A stretch of 64,000 nt of DNA from Nonomuraea wenchangensis (GTDB lineage Bacteria; Actinomycetota; Actinomycetes; Streptosporangiales; Streptosporangiaceae). A model generated the notes under the pieces. The model was not told where the DNA came from and did no database searches. It saw only the letters and a program-made list of their open reading frames with translations. Below, one piece after another: positions 9,909 to 20,000 of the stretch. The position numbers were made by a program, and so were the translations under genes. Where the stretch lies: contig NZ_FOHX01000001.1 in NCBI RefSeq assembly GCF_900111685.1, positions 372,001 to 436,000 on the forward strand, in the 5' to 3' direction. Each line of letters starts with the position of its first letter. Position 1 is the first letter of the stretch.

Positions 9909-12167
9909 TCAGTGGCGGTGGCGCCGGGGCCAGGGGCGCCGGCCCCAGCCGTCGAGCGGCTCGCGCGGCGGCCACTCCAGTGACGGCACGCCCGGCGTCT
10001 GTCCGAGCAGCCACTGGAAGAGCCTGCGGTGCCGGCGGAAGGCCCGGTCGCCGGGCCGCTTCTTCCGCTTCTCCTCCTCGGCCAGCGCCTCCTTGAGCCC
10101 GGGCGTGTTGCCGCCGCCGAAGCGGCTCATGTCCGGCGGATGGAACCGCCGGGGCTCGACCGCCCGCAGCGCCGGCCCCATCGACTCCACCCAGATCGGC
10201 CCGGGCAACGACGCGCCCTGCACCGCGCCGTAGTATTCGTCGCCGATCTGCACGTCCCGCAGCGGGTAGCGGTAGGAGCCCCGGATGTCGCCGACGCTGA
10301 CCGCCGCCGCGAGCTGCGGGGTGTAACCGGCGAACCAGGCCGAGGTGTAACCGTTGTTCGTGCCGGTCTTGCCGGCGGCCGGGCGGCCGATGCCCTGCCC
10401 CTTCATGGTGCCCTTGTCGAAGACGCCTTCGAGCACGTGGTTGACCGCGTCCGCGACCGGCCGCTCGATGCCCTGCTCGCAGGAGGGCGGCACGTGGGTG
10501 CGCTGCCCGTCCCTGCCGACGATCTCGACGATGGCGAGCGGCCGGCAGTAGGTCCCGCGGGCGGCGAACGCCGCGAACGCCGCCGCCACCGTCACCGGGT
10601 CCATCTCGTTGATGCCCAGCGTGAACGTCGGCACCTCGCGCAGCGGCGTCCCGTCGGCCCTGGCGATGCCGAGCGCCTTGGCGGTCTTGACCACGTTGCA
10701 CAGCCCGACCTTGCGCTCCAGCATCATGTAGAAGATGTTCACCGACTTCCAGGTGCCGGTCTCGATGCTGTGCGGGCCGCCCTCGCCCTCACCGCTGGCG
10801 TTGAGCACGCGGGTGCCGGGGTCGTTGACCGGCCGGCCCTCGCAGTTGCGGTAGCCCGCGGCGGGCACCAGCGCCCCGGGCGTCTGGAAGCCGTCACCGA
10901 ACCTCCACCCCTGCCGCAGCGCCGTGGCCAGGGTGAACACCTTGAACGTCGAGCCCGCCTGGAAGCCCTGGCCGCCGCCGTGCGCGACGTCGGCGACCAG
11001 GTTGAAGGTGGTCCTGGAGCCGTTCTTGCGGTTGCCGGGGTTGCGGCCGAACCGTTTGCTGGCCGCCATGGCCCGGATCCGGCCGGTGCCCGGCTCGACC
11101 ATGGCCTCGGCGGCCACCTCGGTGTCCTGGGGGTGGACGTGGCGGCGGATGGCGCGCTCGGCGGCGCGCTGCGCGGTCGGGTCGAGGCTGGTCCTGATCG
11201 TCAGGCCGCCCCGGGCCATCCTGGCCCGCCGGATCGACGGCGTGTTGCCGAAGACGGGGTTCGACAGCAGCTCGCGCTGGACGTACAGGCAGTAGAACGG
11301 GTAGTCGCTCTGCTCGCAGCCGCCGGGCTCGGGCCGCAGCATGATGCCGAGCGGCGCGCTCTTGGCCGCCGCCGCCTCCTGCTGGCTGATGATCTTCAGC
11401 CCGGCCATGCGGTCCAGCACGAGGTCGCGCCGGGCCCGCAGCCGGGTGCGGTGGGCCGAGCCGAGCGAGGGATCGGTCGAGTACGGCATCCGCACCGCCC
11501 CCGCCAGCGTGGCCGCCTGGGTCAGCGTCAGCTGGGCGGCCGAGGTGGAGAAGAAGCGGCGGGCCGCCGCCTCCACGCCGTACGCCCCGGCGCCGAAGTA
11601 GGCGATGTTGAGATAGCGCTCCAGGATCTCGTCCTTGCGGTACTTGCGCTCCAGCGCCATCGCGAGCCGCAGCTCGGTGATCTTGCGCGCCAGGTTCGGG
11701 GCGCGGGCGCGGTCGCGTTCCTCGTCGGTACGCGCGCTCTCCACCAGGATGTTCTTGACGAGCTGCTGCGTCAGCGACGAGCCGCCCTGGCGGATGCCGC
11801 CCGCCTGGGTGTTGGTCAGCAGCGCCCGCAGGGTGCCGCGCACGTCGAGGCCGCCGTGCTCGTAGAAGCGGGCGTCCTCGATGGCCACGATGGCCTTGCG
11901 CATGACGGGCGAGACCGACGCCAGCGGCACGGCCGTCCTGTTGGCCTCGTAGAACTGCGCGAACGGCCGGCCGTCCCGGTCCAGCAGCCTGGTCACCTGC
12001 GCCAGCGGCTCCTCGCGGGGCGCCGCCGGCAGCTGGACGAAGGTGTCGGCGACGTTCTTGGCCGCCAGGCCGCCCCCGCTCACCACGGGCGCGGCCAGCG
12101 CCGCCGCCAGCACGCCGCCGAGCGCGCCGGTCAGGGCGAGCGTTCCGGCGGTCCTGAGTACGGTCAC
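9909..12167 (-). CDS. Class A penicillin-binding protein (transglycosylase/transpeptidase)
   Basis: A bifunctional wall synthase of 752 residues. An N-terminal membrane anchor (about 8-30) precedes the GT51 glycosyltransferase domain, with the catalytic Glu97 in AIEDARFYEHGG and the GGSSLTQQLVKN and RKITELRLAMALER motifs. The transpeptidase domain has SxxK at Ser406 (AGSTFKVFT), SVN at 475-477 and KTGT from Lys600. The C-terminus is a basic tail without PASTA domains. It acts on lipid II outside the membrane. The GTG start is supported by the anchor directly after it. It is next to the MurA paralogue (52 bases apart), probably in one transcription unit. Confidence 0.94.
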   Translation of the reverse strand: MTVLRTAGTLALTGALGGVLAAALAAPVVSGGGLAAKNVADTFVQLPAAPREEPLAQVTRLLDRDGRPFAQFYEANRTAVPLASVSPVMRKAIVAIEDARFYEHGGLDVRGTLRALLTNTQAGGIRQGGSSLTQQLVKNILVESARTDEERDRARAPNLARKITELRLAMALERKYRKDEILERYLNIAYFGAGAYGVEAAARRFFSTSAAQLTLTQAATLAGAVRMPYSTDPSLGSAHRTRLRARRDLVLDRMAGLKIISQQEAAAAKSAPLGIMLRPEPGGCEQSDYPFYCLYVQRELLSNPVFGNTPSIRRARMARGGLTIRTSLDPTAQRAAERAIRRHVHPQDTEVAAEAMVEPGTGRIRAMAASKRFGRNPGNRKNGSRTTFNLVADVAHGGGQGFQAGSTFKVFTLATALRQGWRFGDGFQTPGALVPAAGYRNCEGRPVNDPGTRVLNASGEGEGGPHSIETGTWKSVNIFYMMLERKVGLCNVVKTAKALGIARADGTPLREVPTFTLGINEMDPVTVAAAFAAFAARGTYCRPLAIVEIVGRDGQRTHVPPSCEQGIERPVADAVNHVLEGVFDKGTMKGQGIGRPAAGKTGTNNGYTSAWFAGYTPQLAAAVSVGDIRGSYRYPLRDVQIGDEYYGAVQGASLPGPIWVESMGPALRAVEPRRFHPPDMSRFGGGNTPGLKEALAEEEKRKKRPGDRAFRRHRRLFQWLLGQTPGVPSLEWPPREPLDGWGRRPWPRRHRH

Positions 12168-12219
12168 TCAAACGATGTGCAACCGGACGATCATCGGCAA
12201 ACGCCCGAATCCTGCCTCT

Positions 12220-13530
12220 TTACCGTTGCCTGCGAATGTTCAGACCGAGCGAGGCGAACTGCTCGAACGGCCGGTGGTACCCGCGCTCGATGTGGTGCAC
12301 CCCGCGCAGCGTGGACGGCCCGTCGGCCACCGCCGCCGCCAGCACCGCCGAGAACCCGGCCCGGATGTCCGGCAGCGTCACGTCGGCGCCCTTGAGCTTG
12401 GACACGCCGCGCACGACCGCCGAGTGGCGGGCGTTGGTGTCGTGGTAGCGGCAGGCCGGGCCGCCGAGGCACTGGTCGAAGACCTCGATCTCGCAGCCCA
12501 TCTTCTGCAGCGCGGGCACGTACACCAGGCGGTTCTCGAAGACCGTCTCGTGCAGCACCGACATGCCCTGGCTCTGCGTGAACAGCACCATGAGCGGCGT
12601 CTGCCAGTCGGTCATGAACCCCGGATGCGTGTCGGTCTGCACGGCCGCCGCGCGCAGCCCCTCGGGCGGGGCGGTCGCGCACAGGTACTGGTCGTTGATC
12701 TCGAAGTCGGCGCCCATCCTGGCCAGCGTGGTGATGGCGGTGACCAGGCGGTCCTGCGGGCAGCCGTGCACCCGCACCTCTCCCCCGGTCACCAGGCCGG
12801 CCGCCAGGTACGAGAACGCCTCGATGCGGTCACCGTTCAGCCAGGTGGAGGCGCCGCGCAGCCGTTCGACGCCCTCGATGACGATCCTGCGGTCGGGCGA
12901 CAGCTCGATCCGCGCCCCCATCCGCTGCAGGAACAGCGCCAGCTCCACCACCTCGGGCTCCATGGCGGCGTTCTTCAGCACCGTCTTGCCCTCGGCCAGC
13001 ACCGCCGACATCAGCACCGTCTCGGTCGCGCCCACGCTCGGGTACGGCAGCTCGATCCGGGTGCCGCGCAGCCGTCCCGCCTTGGCGTAGATGCCGCCGT
13101 CGCCCACCTCCACCTCGGCGCCCATCGAGCGCAGGGCCTCCACGTGGAAGTTCACCGGCCGCCGCCCGATGGGGTCGCCGCCGACCAGCGGCACGAACGC
13201 CTCCCCCGCCAAGTGCAGCAGCGGGCCGAGCATGAGGATCGGGATGCGGTTGAGCCCGGTGAACGCGTCGGGCACCCGCGGCTCGATGTGCGCCCCCGGC
13301 TCGATCCTGATCTCCGGCCCGTCGATCCGCACGTGGATGCCGAGCGCCTCCAGCATGGCGGCGGTGATGCCGACCTCGCCCACCTCGGGGGCGTTGTGGA
13401 TGCTGCTCTCGCCGGTGCCCAGCATGGCGGCGACCATGTGCTTGGACACGCCGTTCTTGGAGCCGCGCACCTCGACGTCCCCCCGGAGCGGGCCGGAGGG
13501 CTCAATCAGCCAGACCTCTTCTGCAATCAC
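12220..13530 (-). CDS. murA: MurA-type UDP-GlcNAc enolpyruvyl transferase paralogue
   Basis: A member of the EPSP/MurA fold (436 residues) that would transfer enolpyruvate from PEP to UDP-N-acetylglucosamine, the first committed wall step. It has the substrate loop RGSKNGVSKHM (Lys25-Asn26), PSVGATETVLMSAVLAEG and the C-terminal DIRAGFSAVLAA. The catalytic loop reads VGGDPIGRRP: Asp119 replaces the Cys found in E. coli MurA. Mycobacterial MurA also has Asp there and is intrinsically fosfomycin resistant. The loop KNGVSKHM and other changes suggest it may be a second copy rather than the housekeeping enzyme. Start GTG at 13530. Confidence 0.87.
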   Translation of the reverse strand: MIAEEVWLIEPSGPLRGDVEVRGSKNGVSKHMVAAMLGTGESSIHNAPEVGEVGITAAMLEALGIHVRIDGPEIRIEPGAHIEPRVPDAFTGLNRIPILMLGPLLHLAGEAFVPLVGGDPIGRRPVNFHVEALRSMGAEVEVGDGGIYAKAGRLRGTRIELPYPSVGATETVLMSAVLAEGKTVLKNAAMEPEVVELALFLQRMGARIELSPDRRIVIEGVERLRGASTWLNGDRIEAFSYLAAGLVTGGEVRVHGCPQDRLVTAITTLARMGADFEINDQYLCATAPPEGLRAAAVQTDTHPGFMTDWQTPLMVLFTQSQGMSVLHETVFENRLVYVPALQKMGCEIEVFDQCLGGPACRYHDTNARHSAVVRGVSKLKGADVTLPDIRAGFSAVLAAAVADGPSTLRGVHHIERGYHRPFEQFASLGLNIRRQR

Positions 13531-13592
13531 GAAGCGAGCCTAGCCGGGGGATACCATCGAGTGATTCGGACGCAGATATCAGGGAGCGTGGA

Positions 13593-14150
13593 GTGACGAG
13601 GGAAGTACGCGCCTTCGCGGTAACTGTCCTCGCACTCGCCACACTCGGGATCGGCGCCGGGCTGCTCTGGTCCGCCGTGTCGCCGCGCGCCCCCTACCAG
13701 GTCACCGAGCGCGGGCTCGTGCTGGCCGACATCTCCACGCAGGCGCTCATCGCCGCCGACGGCTGGTACGCGGTGATCACCGGCGGGCTCGGGCTGCTCT
13801 GCGGCGCGGCCGGCTGGTTCGCCGGGCGGCGGTGGATGCTGGGCGTGCTGGCCGGGCTCGGCGTGGGCGGGAGCGCGGGGGCGGCGCTCACGTACTGGGT
13901 CGGCTCGACGTTCACGATCGGGGCCGCCACGGTGGAGGCGGCGGCCGCGCCGGGGGTGAAGATCGTTCCCGGGGCGCTGGCGCTGACCGCGAACGGCGTC
14001 GCGGTGTCCTGGCCGCTGCTCGCGGTGGGGCTGTTCGGGCTGCTGGAGGGCATGCACGGCTACCGCGAGTCGCCGCTGCGGCAGCCGTACGGCGAGGACC
14101 CGCTCACCGGCCCCGCGGGCGGGCCCCTCGACGGCCCCGGCCGCGGCTAG
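13593..14150 (+). CDS. DUF2567-type membrane protein
   Basis: A 185-residue integral membrane protein with four hydrophobic segments: about 7-28, 55-80, 84-103 and 140-155. It ends in a hydrophilic C-terminus rich in Gly and Pro. The pattern (RAPYQVTERGLVLADISTQ between the first two segments, FIADGWYAVITG-like helix) fits the actinobacterial DUF2567 family, whose role is unknown. The GTG at 13593 has a GGAG ribosome site 8 bases before it. It is divergent from the MurA paralogue (62 bases) and convergent with the sigma factor gene. No catalytic residues can be named. Confidence 0.78.
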   Translation: MTREVRAFAVTVLALATLGIGAGLLWSAVSPRAPYQVTERGLVLADISTQALIAADGWYAVITGGLGLLCGAAGWFAGRRWMLGVLAGLGVGGSAGAALTYWVGSTFTIGAATVEAAAAPGVKIVPGALALTANGVAVSWPLLAVGLFGLLEGMHGYRESPLRQPYGEDPLTGPAGGPLDGPGRG

Positions 14151-14177
14151 AGCAGCCGTCACCGGCCGGCCGAGCGG

Positions 14178-15086
14178 TCAGTCGCCCCGCCTCCACGCCC
14201 GCAGCTTCTCCGGATTGCGCACCGCCCAGATCCGGGTCACGCGACCGCCGACGATCTCGAACGACGCCACGGTCCCGACGACGCCGGCCTCCCGCGCCAC
14301 CAGGCCGGGCGTTCCGTTGACCGGCCGCTCCAGGAGCTCGAGCCCCGGGGCGAGGGCGGCGATGGCGACCAGGTAGCGGGCGATCTCCGCGCCGCCCTCG
14401 ACCGGATGAGGGGCGGTGCTGACCAGGCCGCCGCCGTCGGCGGTCAGCACGGCGGCCGGGTCGAGGAGGTCGACGAGGGCCGCGATGTCCCTGGCCTCCC
14501 ATGCCTCCTTGACCCGCCGTACGGTGGCGGCCCGCTCGGCCGCCGGCCCCGGCGTCCCCGCGGCCCGCGCCCGCCGCCGGGCGGAGGAGGCGAGCTGCTT
14601 GCAGGCGGCCGGGGTGCGGCCCACGATGTCGGCGATCTCGGCGAACGGGTAGCGGAAGACGTCGTGCAGCACGAACGCCACCCGTTCGGCGGGCGTCATC
14701 GACTCCAGGACGACGAGGAAGGCCGTGGTCACCGACTCGTCCATCACCAGCAGGTCGGCGGGGTCGGCGCCGGACCCCTGGCCCTCCCCCGCGCCGCCCG
14801 GCAGCGGCTCGGGCAGCCACGCGCCGACGTACCGTTCGCGACGGGCCCGCGCCGAGCCGAGCACGTCCAGGCAGATGCGGCCGGTCACCGTCGTCAGCCA
14901 GGCGCCCGGAGACACGACCTCGTCGCGCCGGTCGCGCGGCAGCGCGTACCAGCGTGCGTAGGCCTCCTGCACGGCGTCCTCGGCCTCGGACAGCGAGCCG
15001 AGCAGCCGGTAGGCGACGTTGATCAGCGGGCCCCGCTCACCGGCGAGCTCGCCGGCGCCCGTCCCCGCCGTCCCAGACGTCCCCAT
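14178..15086 (-). CDS. sigJ: ECF sigma factor, SigJ-like with C-terminal SnoaL-like domain
   Basis: A 302-residue sigma factor. Region 2 (INVAYRLLGSLSEAEDAVQEAYARW) and region 4 (ERVAFVLHDVFRYPFAEIADIVGRTPAACKQLASSARRR) bracket a short linker. A C-terminal domain of about 110 residues with the cystatin-like SnoaL fold follows (VKEAWEARDIAALVDLLDPAAVL...VARNPEKLRAWRR-like end). This layout defines the SigJ group (ECF41-like), in which the C-terminal domain acts as a built-in regulator in place of a separate anti-sigma factor. The ATG at 15086 follows GGAG. The divergent small membrane gene 100 bases away is the obvious candidate target. Confidence 0.88.
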   Translation of the reverse strand: MGTSGTAGTGAGELAGERGPLINVAYRLLGSLSEAEDAVQEAYARWYALPRDRRDEVVSPGAWLTTVTGRICLDVLGSARARRERYVGAWLPEPLPGGAGEGQGSGADPADLLVMDESVTTAFLVVLESMTPAERVAFVLHDVFRYPFAEIADIVGRTPAACKQLASSARRRARAAGTPGPAAERAATVRRVKEAWEARDIAALVDLLDPAAVLTADGGGLVSTAPHPVEGGAEIARYLVAIAALAPGLELLERPVNGTPGLVAREAGVVGTVASFEIVGGRVTRIWAVRNPEKLRAWRRGD

Positions 15087-15158
15087 GGTCTCCGGCAGCC
15101 TCCTCGCCTTACCTTTCGCGCGCCCGCGTCGTCGGGCTGGTGAGACCTTATCGACCCA

Positions 15159-15172
15159 CCGCCCCGGGGCGG
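15159..15172. promoter_or_regulatory. Palindrome in the sigJ/membrane-protein intergenic region
   Basis: CCGCCCCGGGGCGG is a perfect 14-bp palindrome centred between the two divergent genes and only 17 bases before the plus-strand ATG. It could be an operator or part of an ECF-type promoter; nothing in the sequence decides this. Confidence 0.35.
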
Positions 15173-15188
15173 GAAAGGGGACCATGAC

Positions 15189-15551
15189 ATGGCCACCCAG
15201 GCGACGGCACAGGGCCGTCTTTCGTTGCTGCGGATCGCGATCGCCCTGCAGACCTTGACCATCCTCCTGCAGGCGATCTCCGCCGGACTGCTGCTGACCA
15301 CGTCCTACGGGGAGACGTTGCACGGCATCGGAGCCCGCGTGATGTGGGGGGCGGCGCTGCTGTACGTGCTCGCGGCGGTGCCGGCGTGGAAGCCGGGCGG
15401 TGGCTCCCCCCGGCCCATCGGGCAGGCGGCCGTCTTCCTCGTCCTCGCCTCGGCGCAGGTCGCGCTCGGCATCGCGGGCATGACGGCGGTCCATGTGCCC
15501 CTGGGCGTCCTGATGTTCGGCCTGAGCGTGCTGGCGCTGGCCCGACGCTGA
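15189..15551 (+). CDS. Small four-segment membrane protein, sigJ neighbour
   Basis: A 120-residue protein with four predicted hydrophobic helices (about 14-35, 48-67, 79-97 and 101-118) and almost no soluble part. A conserved-looking loop GETLHGIGARVMWG lies between the first two. The layout is seen in small membrane proteins controlled by ECF41/SigJ-type sigma factors, but I cannot name the family with certainty. The ATG at 15189 has a purine-rich GAAAGGGGA upstream. It is divergent from sigJ and converges on the amidase gene (30 bases). Role unknown. Confidence 0.7.
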   Translation: MATQATAQGRLSLLRIAIALQTLTILLQAISAGLLLTTSYGETLHGIGARVMWGAALLYVLAAVPAWKPGGGSPRPIGQAAVFLVLASAQVALGIAGMTAVHVPLGVLMFGLSVLALARR

Positions 15552-15581
15552 CGCCCGTCCCGGGGCCGGAGGAGAAGGGGG

Positions 15582-16952
15582 TCAGAGGAGCGGGCGGCGC
15601 TGGCCGTGACCGGTCGCCTGCTCGAAGGCGCGCGCCACGCGCAGCACCCGCGCGTCGGCGAACGGCGCGCCCACGATCTGCACCCCCACCGGCAGCCCCT
15701 CCGGCGTGAACCCGGCCGGCACCGACGCGGCCGGCGCGTGCAGCACGCTGATCCAGTACGCCGACCGCATCCACGCCAGGTAGTCCGGCAGCTCCTGCCC
15801 GTTGATCTCGCTGACGTACGGGTGCTCGACCGGGAACGGCGGCACCTGGCTGACCGGCGCGATCAGCACGTCGTAGACGTCGAAGAAGGCCGCCATGCGC
15901 TGGTAGAGGCGGCTGCGCGCGCGCTCGGCCCGCGCCAGGTCCTCGCCTGTGACCTTGCGGCCCTGCTCGACGTTCCAGGCCGTGTTGGGGCCGAGGCGGT
16001 CGAGGTCGCCGAAGGACAGCGCGTAGTTCCAGGCCCGGTAGGTGCGGAAGGCGTCCTCGGCGTCCGACAGGTCGAGCTCGACCTGCTCCACGTGCGCCCC
16101 GAGCCGCTCGAACACGGCCGGCGCGGTGGCGGTGACCGCCGCCGTGCGCGGATCGACGGGCAGCCCGCCCAGGTCGGGGCTCCACGCCACGCGCATCCCC
16201 CGCACGCCCTCCTCCGGCTCGGGCGCGAAGAACTCCTTGATCGCGTACGGCGAGCGCCGGTCGAACCCGGCGACCGCGCCCAGCATCAGCGTGACGTCCT
16301 CGACCGTGCGGGCCATCGGCCCGAGAACCGACAGCGTGTACCAGGCGTTGACGTCGGAGACCACCGGGACGCGGCCTGGGGTGGGCCGCAGGCCCACCAC
16401 GTTGCAGAACGAGGCCGGGTTGCGCAGCGAGCCGCCCATGTCGGAGCCGTCGGCCAGCGGCACCATGCCGGTGGCCAGCGCCACGGCCGCCCCGCCGCTG
16501 CTGCCGCCCGCCGACCTCGACAGGTCGTAGGGGTTCCTGGTCGCGCCGAACACCTCGTTGACCGTGTGGGAGCCGGTGCCGAACTCGGGCGTGTTGGTCT
16601 TGCCGATGCTGATCGCGCCGGCCGCGCGCAGCCGCTCGACGATCAGCTCGTCCCGGTCGGGGACGTGGTCGGCGTAGACCGGCGAGCCGTAGGTGGTGCG
16701 GATGCCGGCGGTGTCGACGAGGTCCTTGTGGGCGACGGGCACCCCGTGCAGCGGGCCGTCGGGCTCGCGGGCGTCGGCCGCCTTAGCCGCGTCGAGCGCC
16801 TGCTCGGCGGCCAGCGTGACGATGGCGTTGACGTGCGGGTTGACCTGGTCGATGCGGTCGAGGCAGGCGCGGACCGCCTCGACCGCGCTCACCTGCCTGG
16901 TCCTGATCAGTCCGGCCAGCTCGGTCGCGCTGAGGTAGTGCAGTTCGCTCAC
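15582..16952 (-). CDS. Amidase (amidase signature family)
   Basis: A 456-residue amide hydrolase with the Ser-cisSer-Lys triad of the amidase signature family: Lys76 in VAHKDLVD, Ser151 in the SAGGSSGGAAVALA loop and the nucleophile Ser175 in GSDMGGSLRNPA. Fold and length are normal. It lacks the neighbours of a GatCAB transamidosome, so it is more likely a metabolic amidase acting on a free amide. The substrate is unknown. The GTG at 16952 starts MSELHYLSATELAGLI, a typical family N-terminus. The gene lies 97 bases downstream of dnaE on the same strand and may be read from it. Confidence 0.9.
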   Translation of the reverse strand: MSELHYLSATELAGLIRTRQVSAVEAVRACLDRIDQVNPHVNAIVTLAAEQALDAAKAADAREPDGPLHGVPVAHKDLVDTAGIRTTYGSPVYADHVPDRDELIVERLRAAGAISIGKTNTPEFGTGSHTVNEVFGATRNPYDLSRSAGGSSGGAAVALATGMVPLADGSDMGGSLRNPASFCNVVGLRPTPGRVPVVSDVNAWYTLSVLGPMARTVEDVTLMLGAVAGFDRRSPYAIKEFFAPEPEEGVRGMRVAWSPDLGGLPVDPRTAAVTATAPAVFERLGAHVEQVELDLSDAEDAFRTYRAWNYALSFGDLDRLGPNTAWNVEQGRKVTGEDLARAERARSRLYQRMAAFFDVYDVLIAPVSQVPPFPVEHPYVSEINGQELPDYLAWMRSAYWISVLHAPAASVPAGFTPEGLPVGVQIVGAPFADARVLRVARAFEQATGHGQRRPLL

Positions 16953-17049
16953 CCTGACGATCCTGCCCCACGGGGGGCGGGTGGACGACGGCGAGGGTTG
17001 CCGATCGCCGTCCCGCCGCCCTGTGAAGATCAGACGCCGCGACCGGAGG

Positions 17050-20000
17050 TCAGGCGCCGAGGCAGGCCGGGCCGAGGAGCTGCTTGAGGTCGCCCATCAG
17101 GGCCGGCGACGGGGTGACGCGCAACCGGTCGTCGACCCGCATCACCGTCGTCCGCGGCCCGTTGTGGACCTGGAGGTGCACCTCCGACGTGCCAGGATGC
17201 GTGGTGAGGATCTCCTTCAGCCGGGTCACCACGGGCGGCGTGCAGCGGGTCAGCGGCAGGCTCACCAGCAGCGGCCCGCCGGCCTCCTGGGTGAGGTCGG
17301 GCGCGGTCACCTCCATCGCGATGATCTTGCCGATGTCCTCGCGCTTGTCGATGCGCCCCTTGACGAACACGATCGCGTCCTCGGCCAGGATCGTCGAGCA
17401 GAGCTGGTAGGCCGACGGGAAGATCATCACCTCGATGGCGCCTTCGAGGTCCTCCAGCTGGGTCAGCACCCAGGTGTCGCCCTTCTTGGTGACCTTGCGC
17501 TGCACCCCGCTGAGGATGCCGCCCACCGTGACGATCTGCCCGTCGGGCCGGCTGTCGTCCTGGAGTGCCGCGATCGAGCAGTCGGCCCCGGCCGCCAGGA
17601 TGTGCTCGACGCCGAACAGCGGATGGTCGGAGACGTAGAGGCCGAGCATCTCCCGCTCGAACTGCAGCAGCGTCGTCTTGTCCCACTCGCCCGGCGGGAT
17701 CTGCACGTCGAACGTCTGGTCCTCGCCGCCGTCGATCGCGCCGAACAGGGAGTCCTGGCCGATGGCCTCGTTCTTCTTGATGTCGATGATCGCGTCGACG
17801 GCCTGCTCGTGCACCATGACCAGGCCCTTGCGGACGTGCCCGAGCGAGTCGAACGCGCCGGCCTTGATCAGCGACTCGATGACGCGCTTGTTGCACACCA
17901 GCGCGGGCACCTTGCGCAGGAAGTCCTTGAAGTCGGCGAAGCGGCCCTTCTCCTTGCGCGCGGCGATGATGCCGTCGACGACGTTGGCGCCGACGTTGCG
18001 GATGGCCGACAGGCCGAAGCGGATGTCGGTGCCGCGCGGGGTGAAGTCGAAGTCGGAGTCGTTGACGTCCGGCGGGAACACCTTGATGCCCATGCGGCGG
18101 CACTCGTTGAGGTAGAGCGCCGACTTGTCCTTGTCGTCCTTGACCGACGACAGCAGGGCGGCCATGTAGGCGGCCGGGTGGTTGGCCTTGAGGTAGGCGG
18201 TCCAGTAGGAGACCAGGCCGTAGCCGGCCGTGTGGGCCTTGTTGAAGGCGTAGTCGGAGAAGGGCAGCAGGATGTCCCACAGGGCCTTGACCGCGGCGTC
18301 GGAGAAGCCGTTGTCCTTCATGCCCGCCTCGAAGGTCACGAACTGTTTGTCCAGCTCGGACTTCTTCTTCTTGCCCATCGCGCGGCGCAGCAGGTCGGCG
18401 CCGCCCAGCGAGTAGTTGGCGACCTTCTGGGCGATGGCCATGACCTGCTCCTGATAGACGATCAGGCCGTAGGTCGTGGACAGGATCTCCGCGAGCGGCT
18501 CCTCCAGCTCGGGATGGATCGGAGTGATCTCCTGCGCGCCGTTCTTGCGCAGCGCGTAGTTGGTGTGGGAGTTGGCGCCCATCGGGCCGGGGCGGTAGAG
18601 CGCGAGGGCGGCGGAGATGTCCTCGAAGTTGTCGGGCTTCATCAGCCGCAGCAGGGTGCGCATGCCGCCGCCGTCGAGCTGGAAGATGCCGAGCGTGTCG
18701 CCCCGGGCCAGCAGCTCGTAGGACTTGCGGTCGTCGAGCGGCAGCTTGAGCAGGTCGATCTGCTCGCCGCTGGTGCCCTCGATCAGCTTGAGGCAGTCGT
18801 CGATGATCGTGAGGTTGCGCAGGCCCAGGAAGTCCATCTTCAGCAGGCCGAGCGTCTCGCAGGTCGGATAGTCGAACTGCGTGATGATCGCGCCGTCGGA
18901 GTCGCGGCGCATGATCGGGATGTGGTCGGTCAGCACCTCGGCGGACATGATCACGCCGGCCGCGTGCACGCCGGTCTGCCGGATCAGGCCCTCCAGGCCG
19001 CGCCCGAGGTCGATCGTCGACTTGACGTCGACGTCCTCCTCGTAGAGCTTGCGCAGCTCGCCGGCCTCGGCGAAGCGGGGGTGGTCCTTGTCGAAGATGC
19101 CCGACAGCGGGATGTCCTTGCCCATGACGGCGGGCGGGAACGCCTTGGAGACCTTGTCGCCCAGCGCGTAGGGGTAGCCGAGGACGCGGCCGGCGTCCTT
19201 GACGGCGGCCTTCGCCTTGATCGTGCCGAACGTGGCGATCATGGCGACCTTGTCGGCGCCCCACTTCTCGGTGACGTAGCGGATCACGTCGCCGCGCCGA
19301 CGCTCGTCGAAGTCGATGTCGACGTCGGGCATGGACACGCGCTCGGGGTTGAGGAAGCGCTCGAAGATCAGGCCGTGCGGGATCGGGTCGAGGTCGGTGA
19401 TGCCCAGCGCGTACGCCACCAGCGAGCCGGCCGCCGAGCCACGCCCGGGACCGACGCGGATGCCGTTGTTCTTGGCCCACATGATGAAGTCGGCGACCAC
19501 GAGGAAGTAGCTGGGGAAGCCCATCTGGATGATGACCCGCAGCTCGTTCTCGGCCCACTCGCGGTGCTCGTCGTCGAGGCCCTCGGGGAAGCGGCGCTCC
19601 AGCCCCTTCCAGACCTCCTGCCGGAAGAACTCCTCCTCGGTCATCCCCTCGGGGACGGGGAAGGTCGGCATGAGGTTCTTGTAGGTGAAGAACCCCGTGG
19701 GATCGACCTTCTCGGCCACGAGCAGGGTGTTGCGGCAGCCCTCGGCCCACAGGTCGGAGGAGTCGACGGCGCGCATCTCGTCGGCGGTCTTGATGTAGTA
19801 GCCGGAGCCGTCGAAGCGGAAGCGGTCGGGGTCGGACAGCTGCTTGCCGGTCTGGATGCACAGGAGGGCGTCGTGCGAGGAGGCGTCGGACTCGTAGGTG
19901 TAGTGGGAGTCGTTGGTGACGAGGGGCGGGATGCCCAGCTCCTTGCTGATGCGGGTCAGCCCGTCGCGGACGCGGCGCTCGATGTCGAGGCCGTGGTCCA

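Noticed and set aside
10029-12395. A 788-codon plus-strand frame
   Set aside because: Antisense to the class A PBP; composition of a shadow frame.
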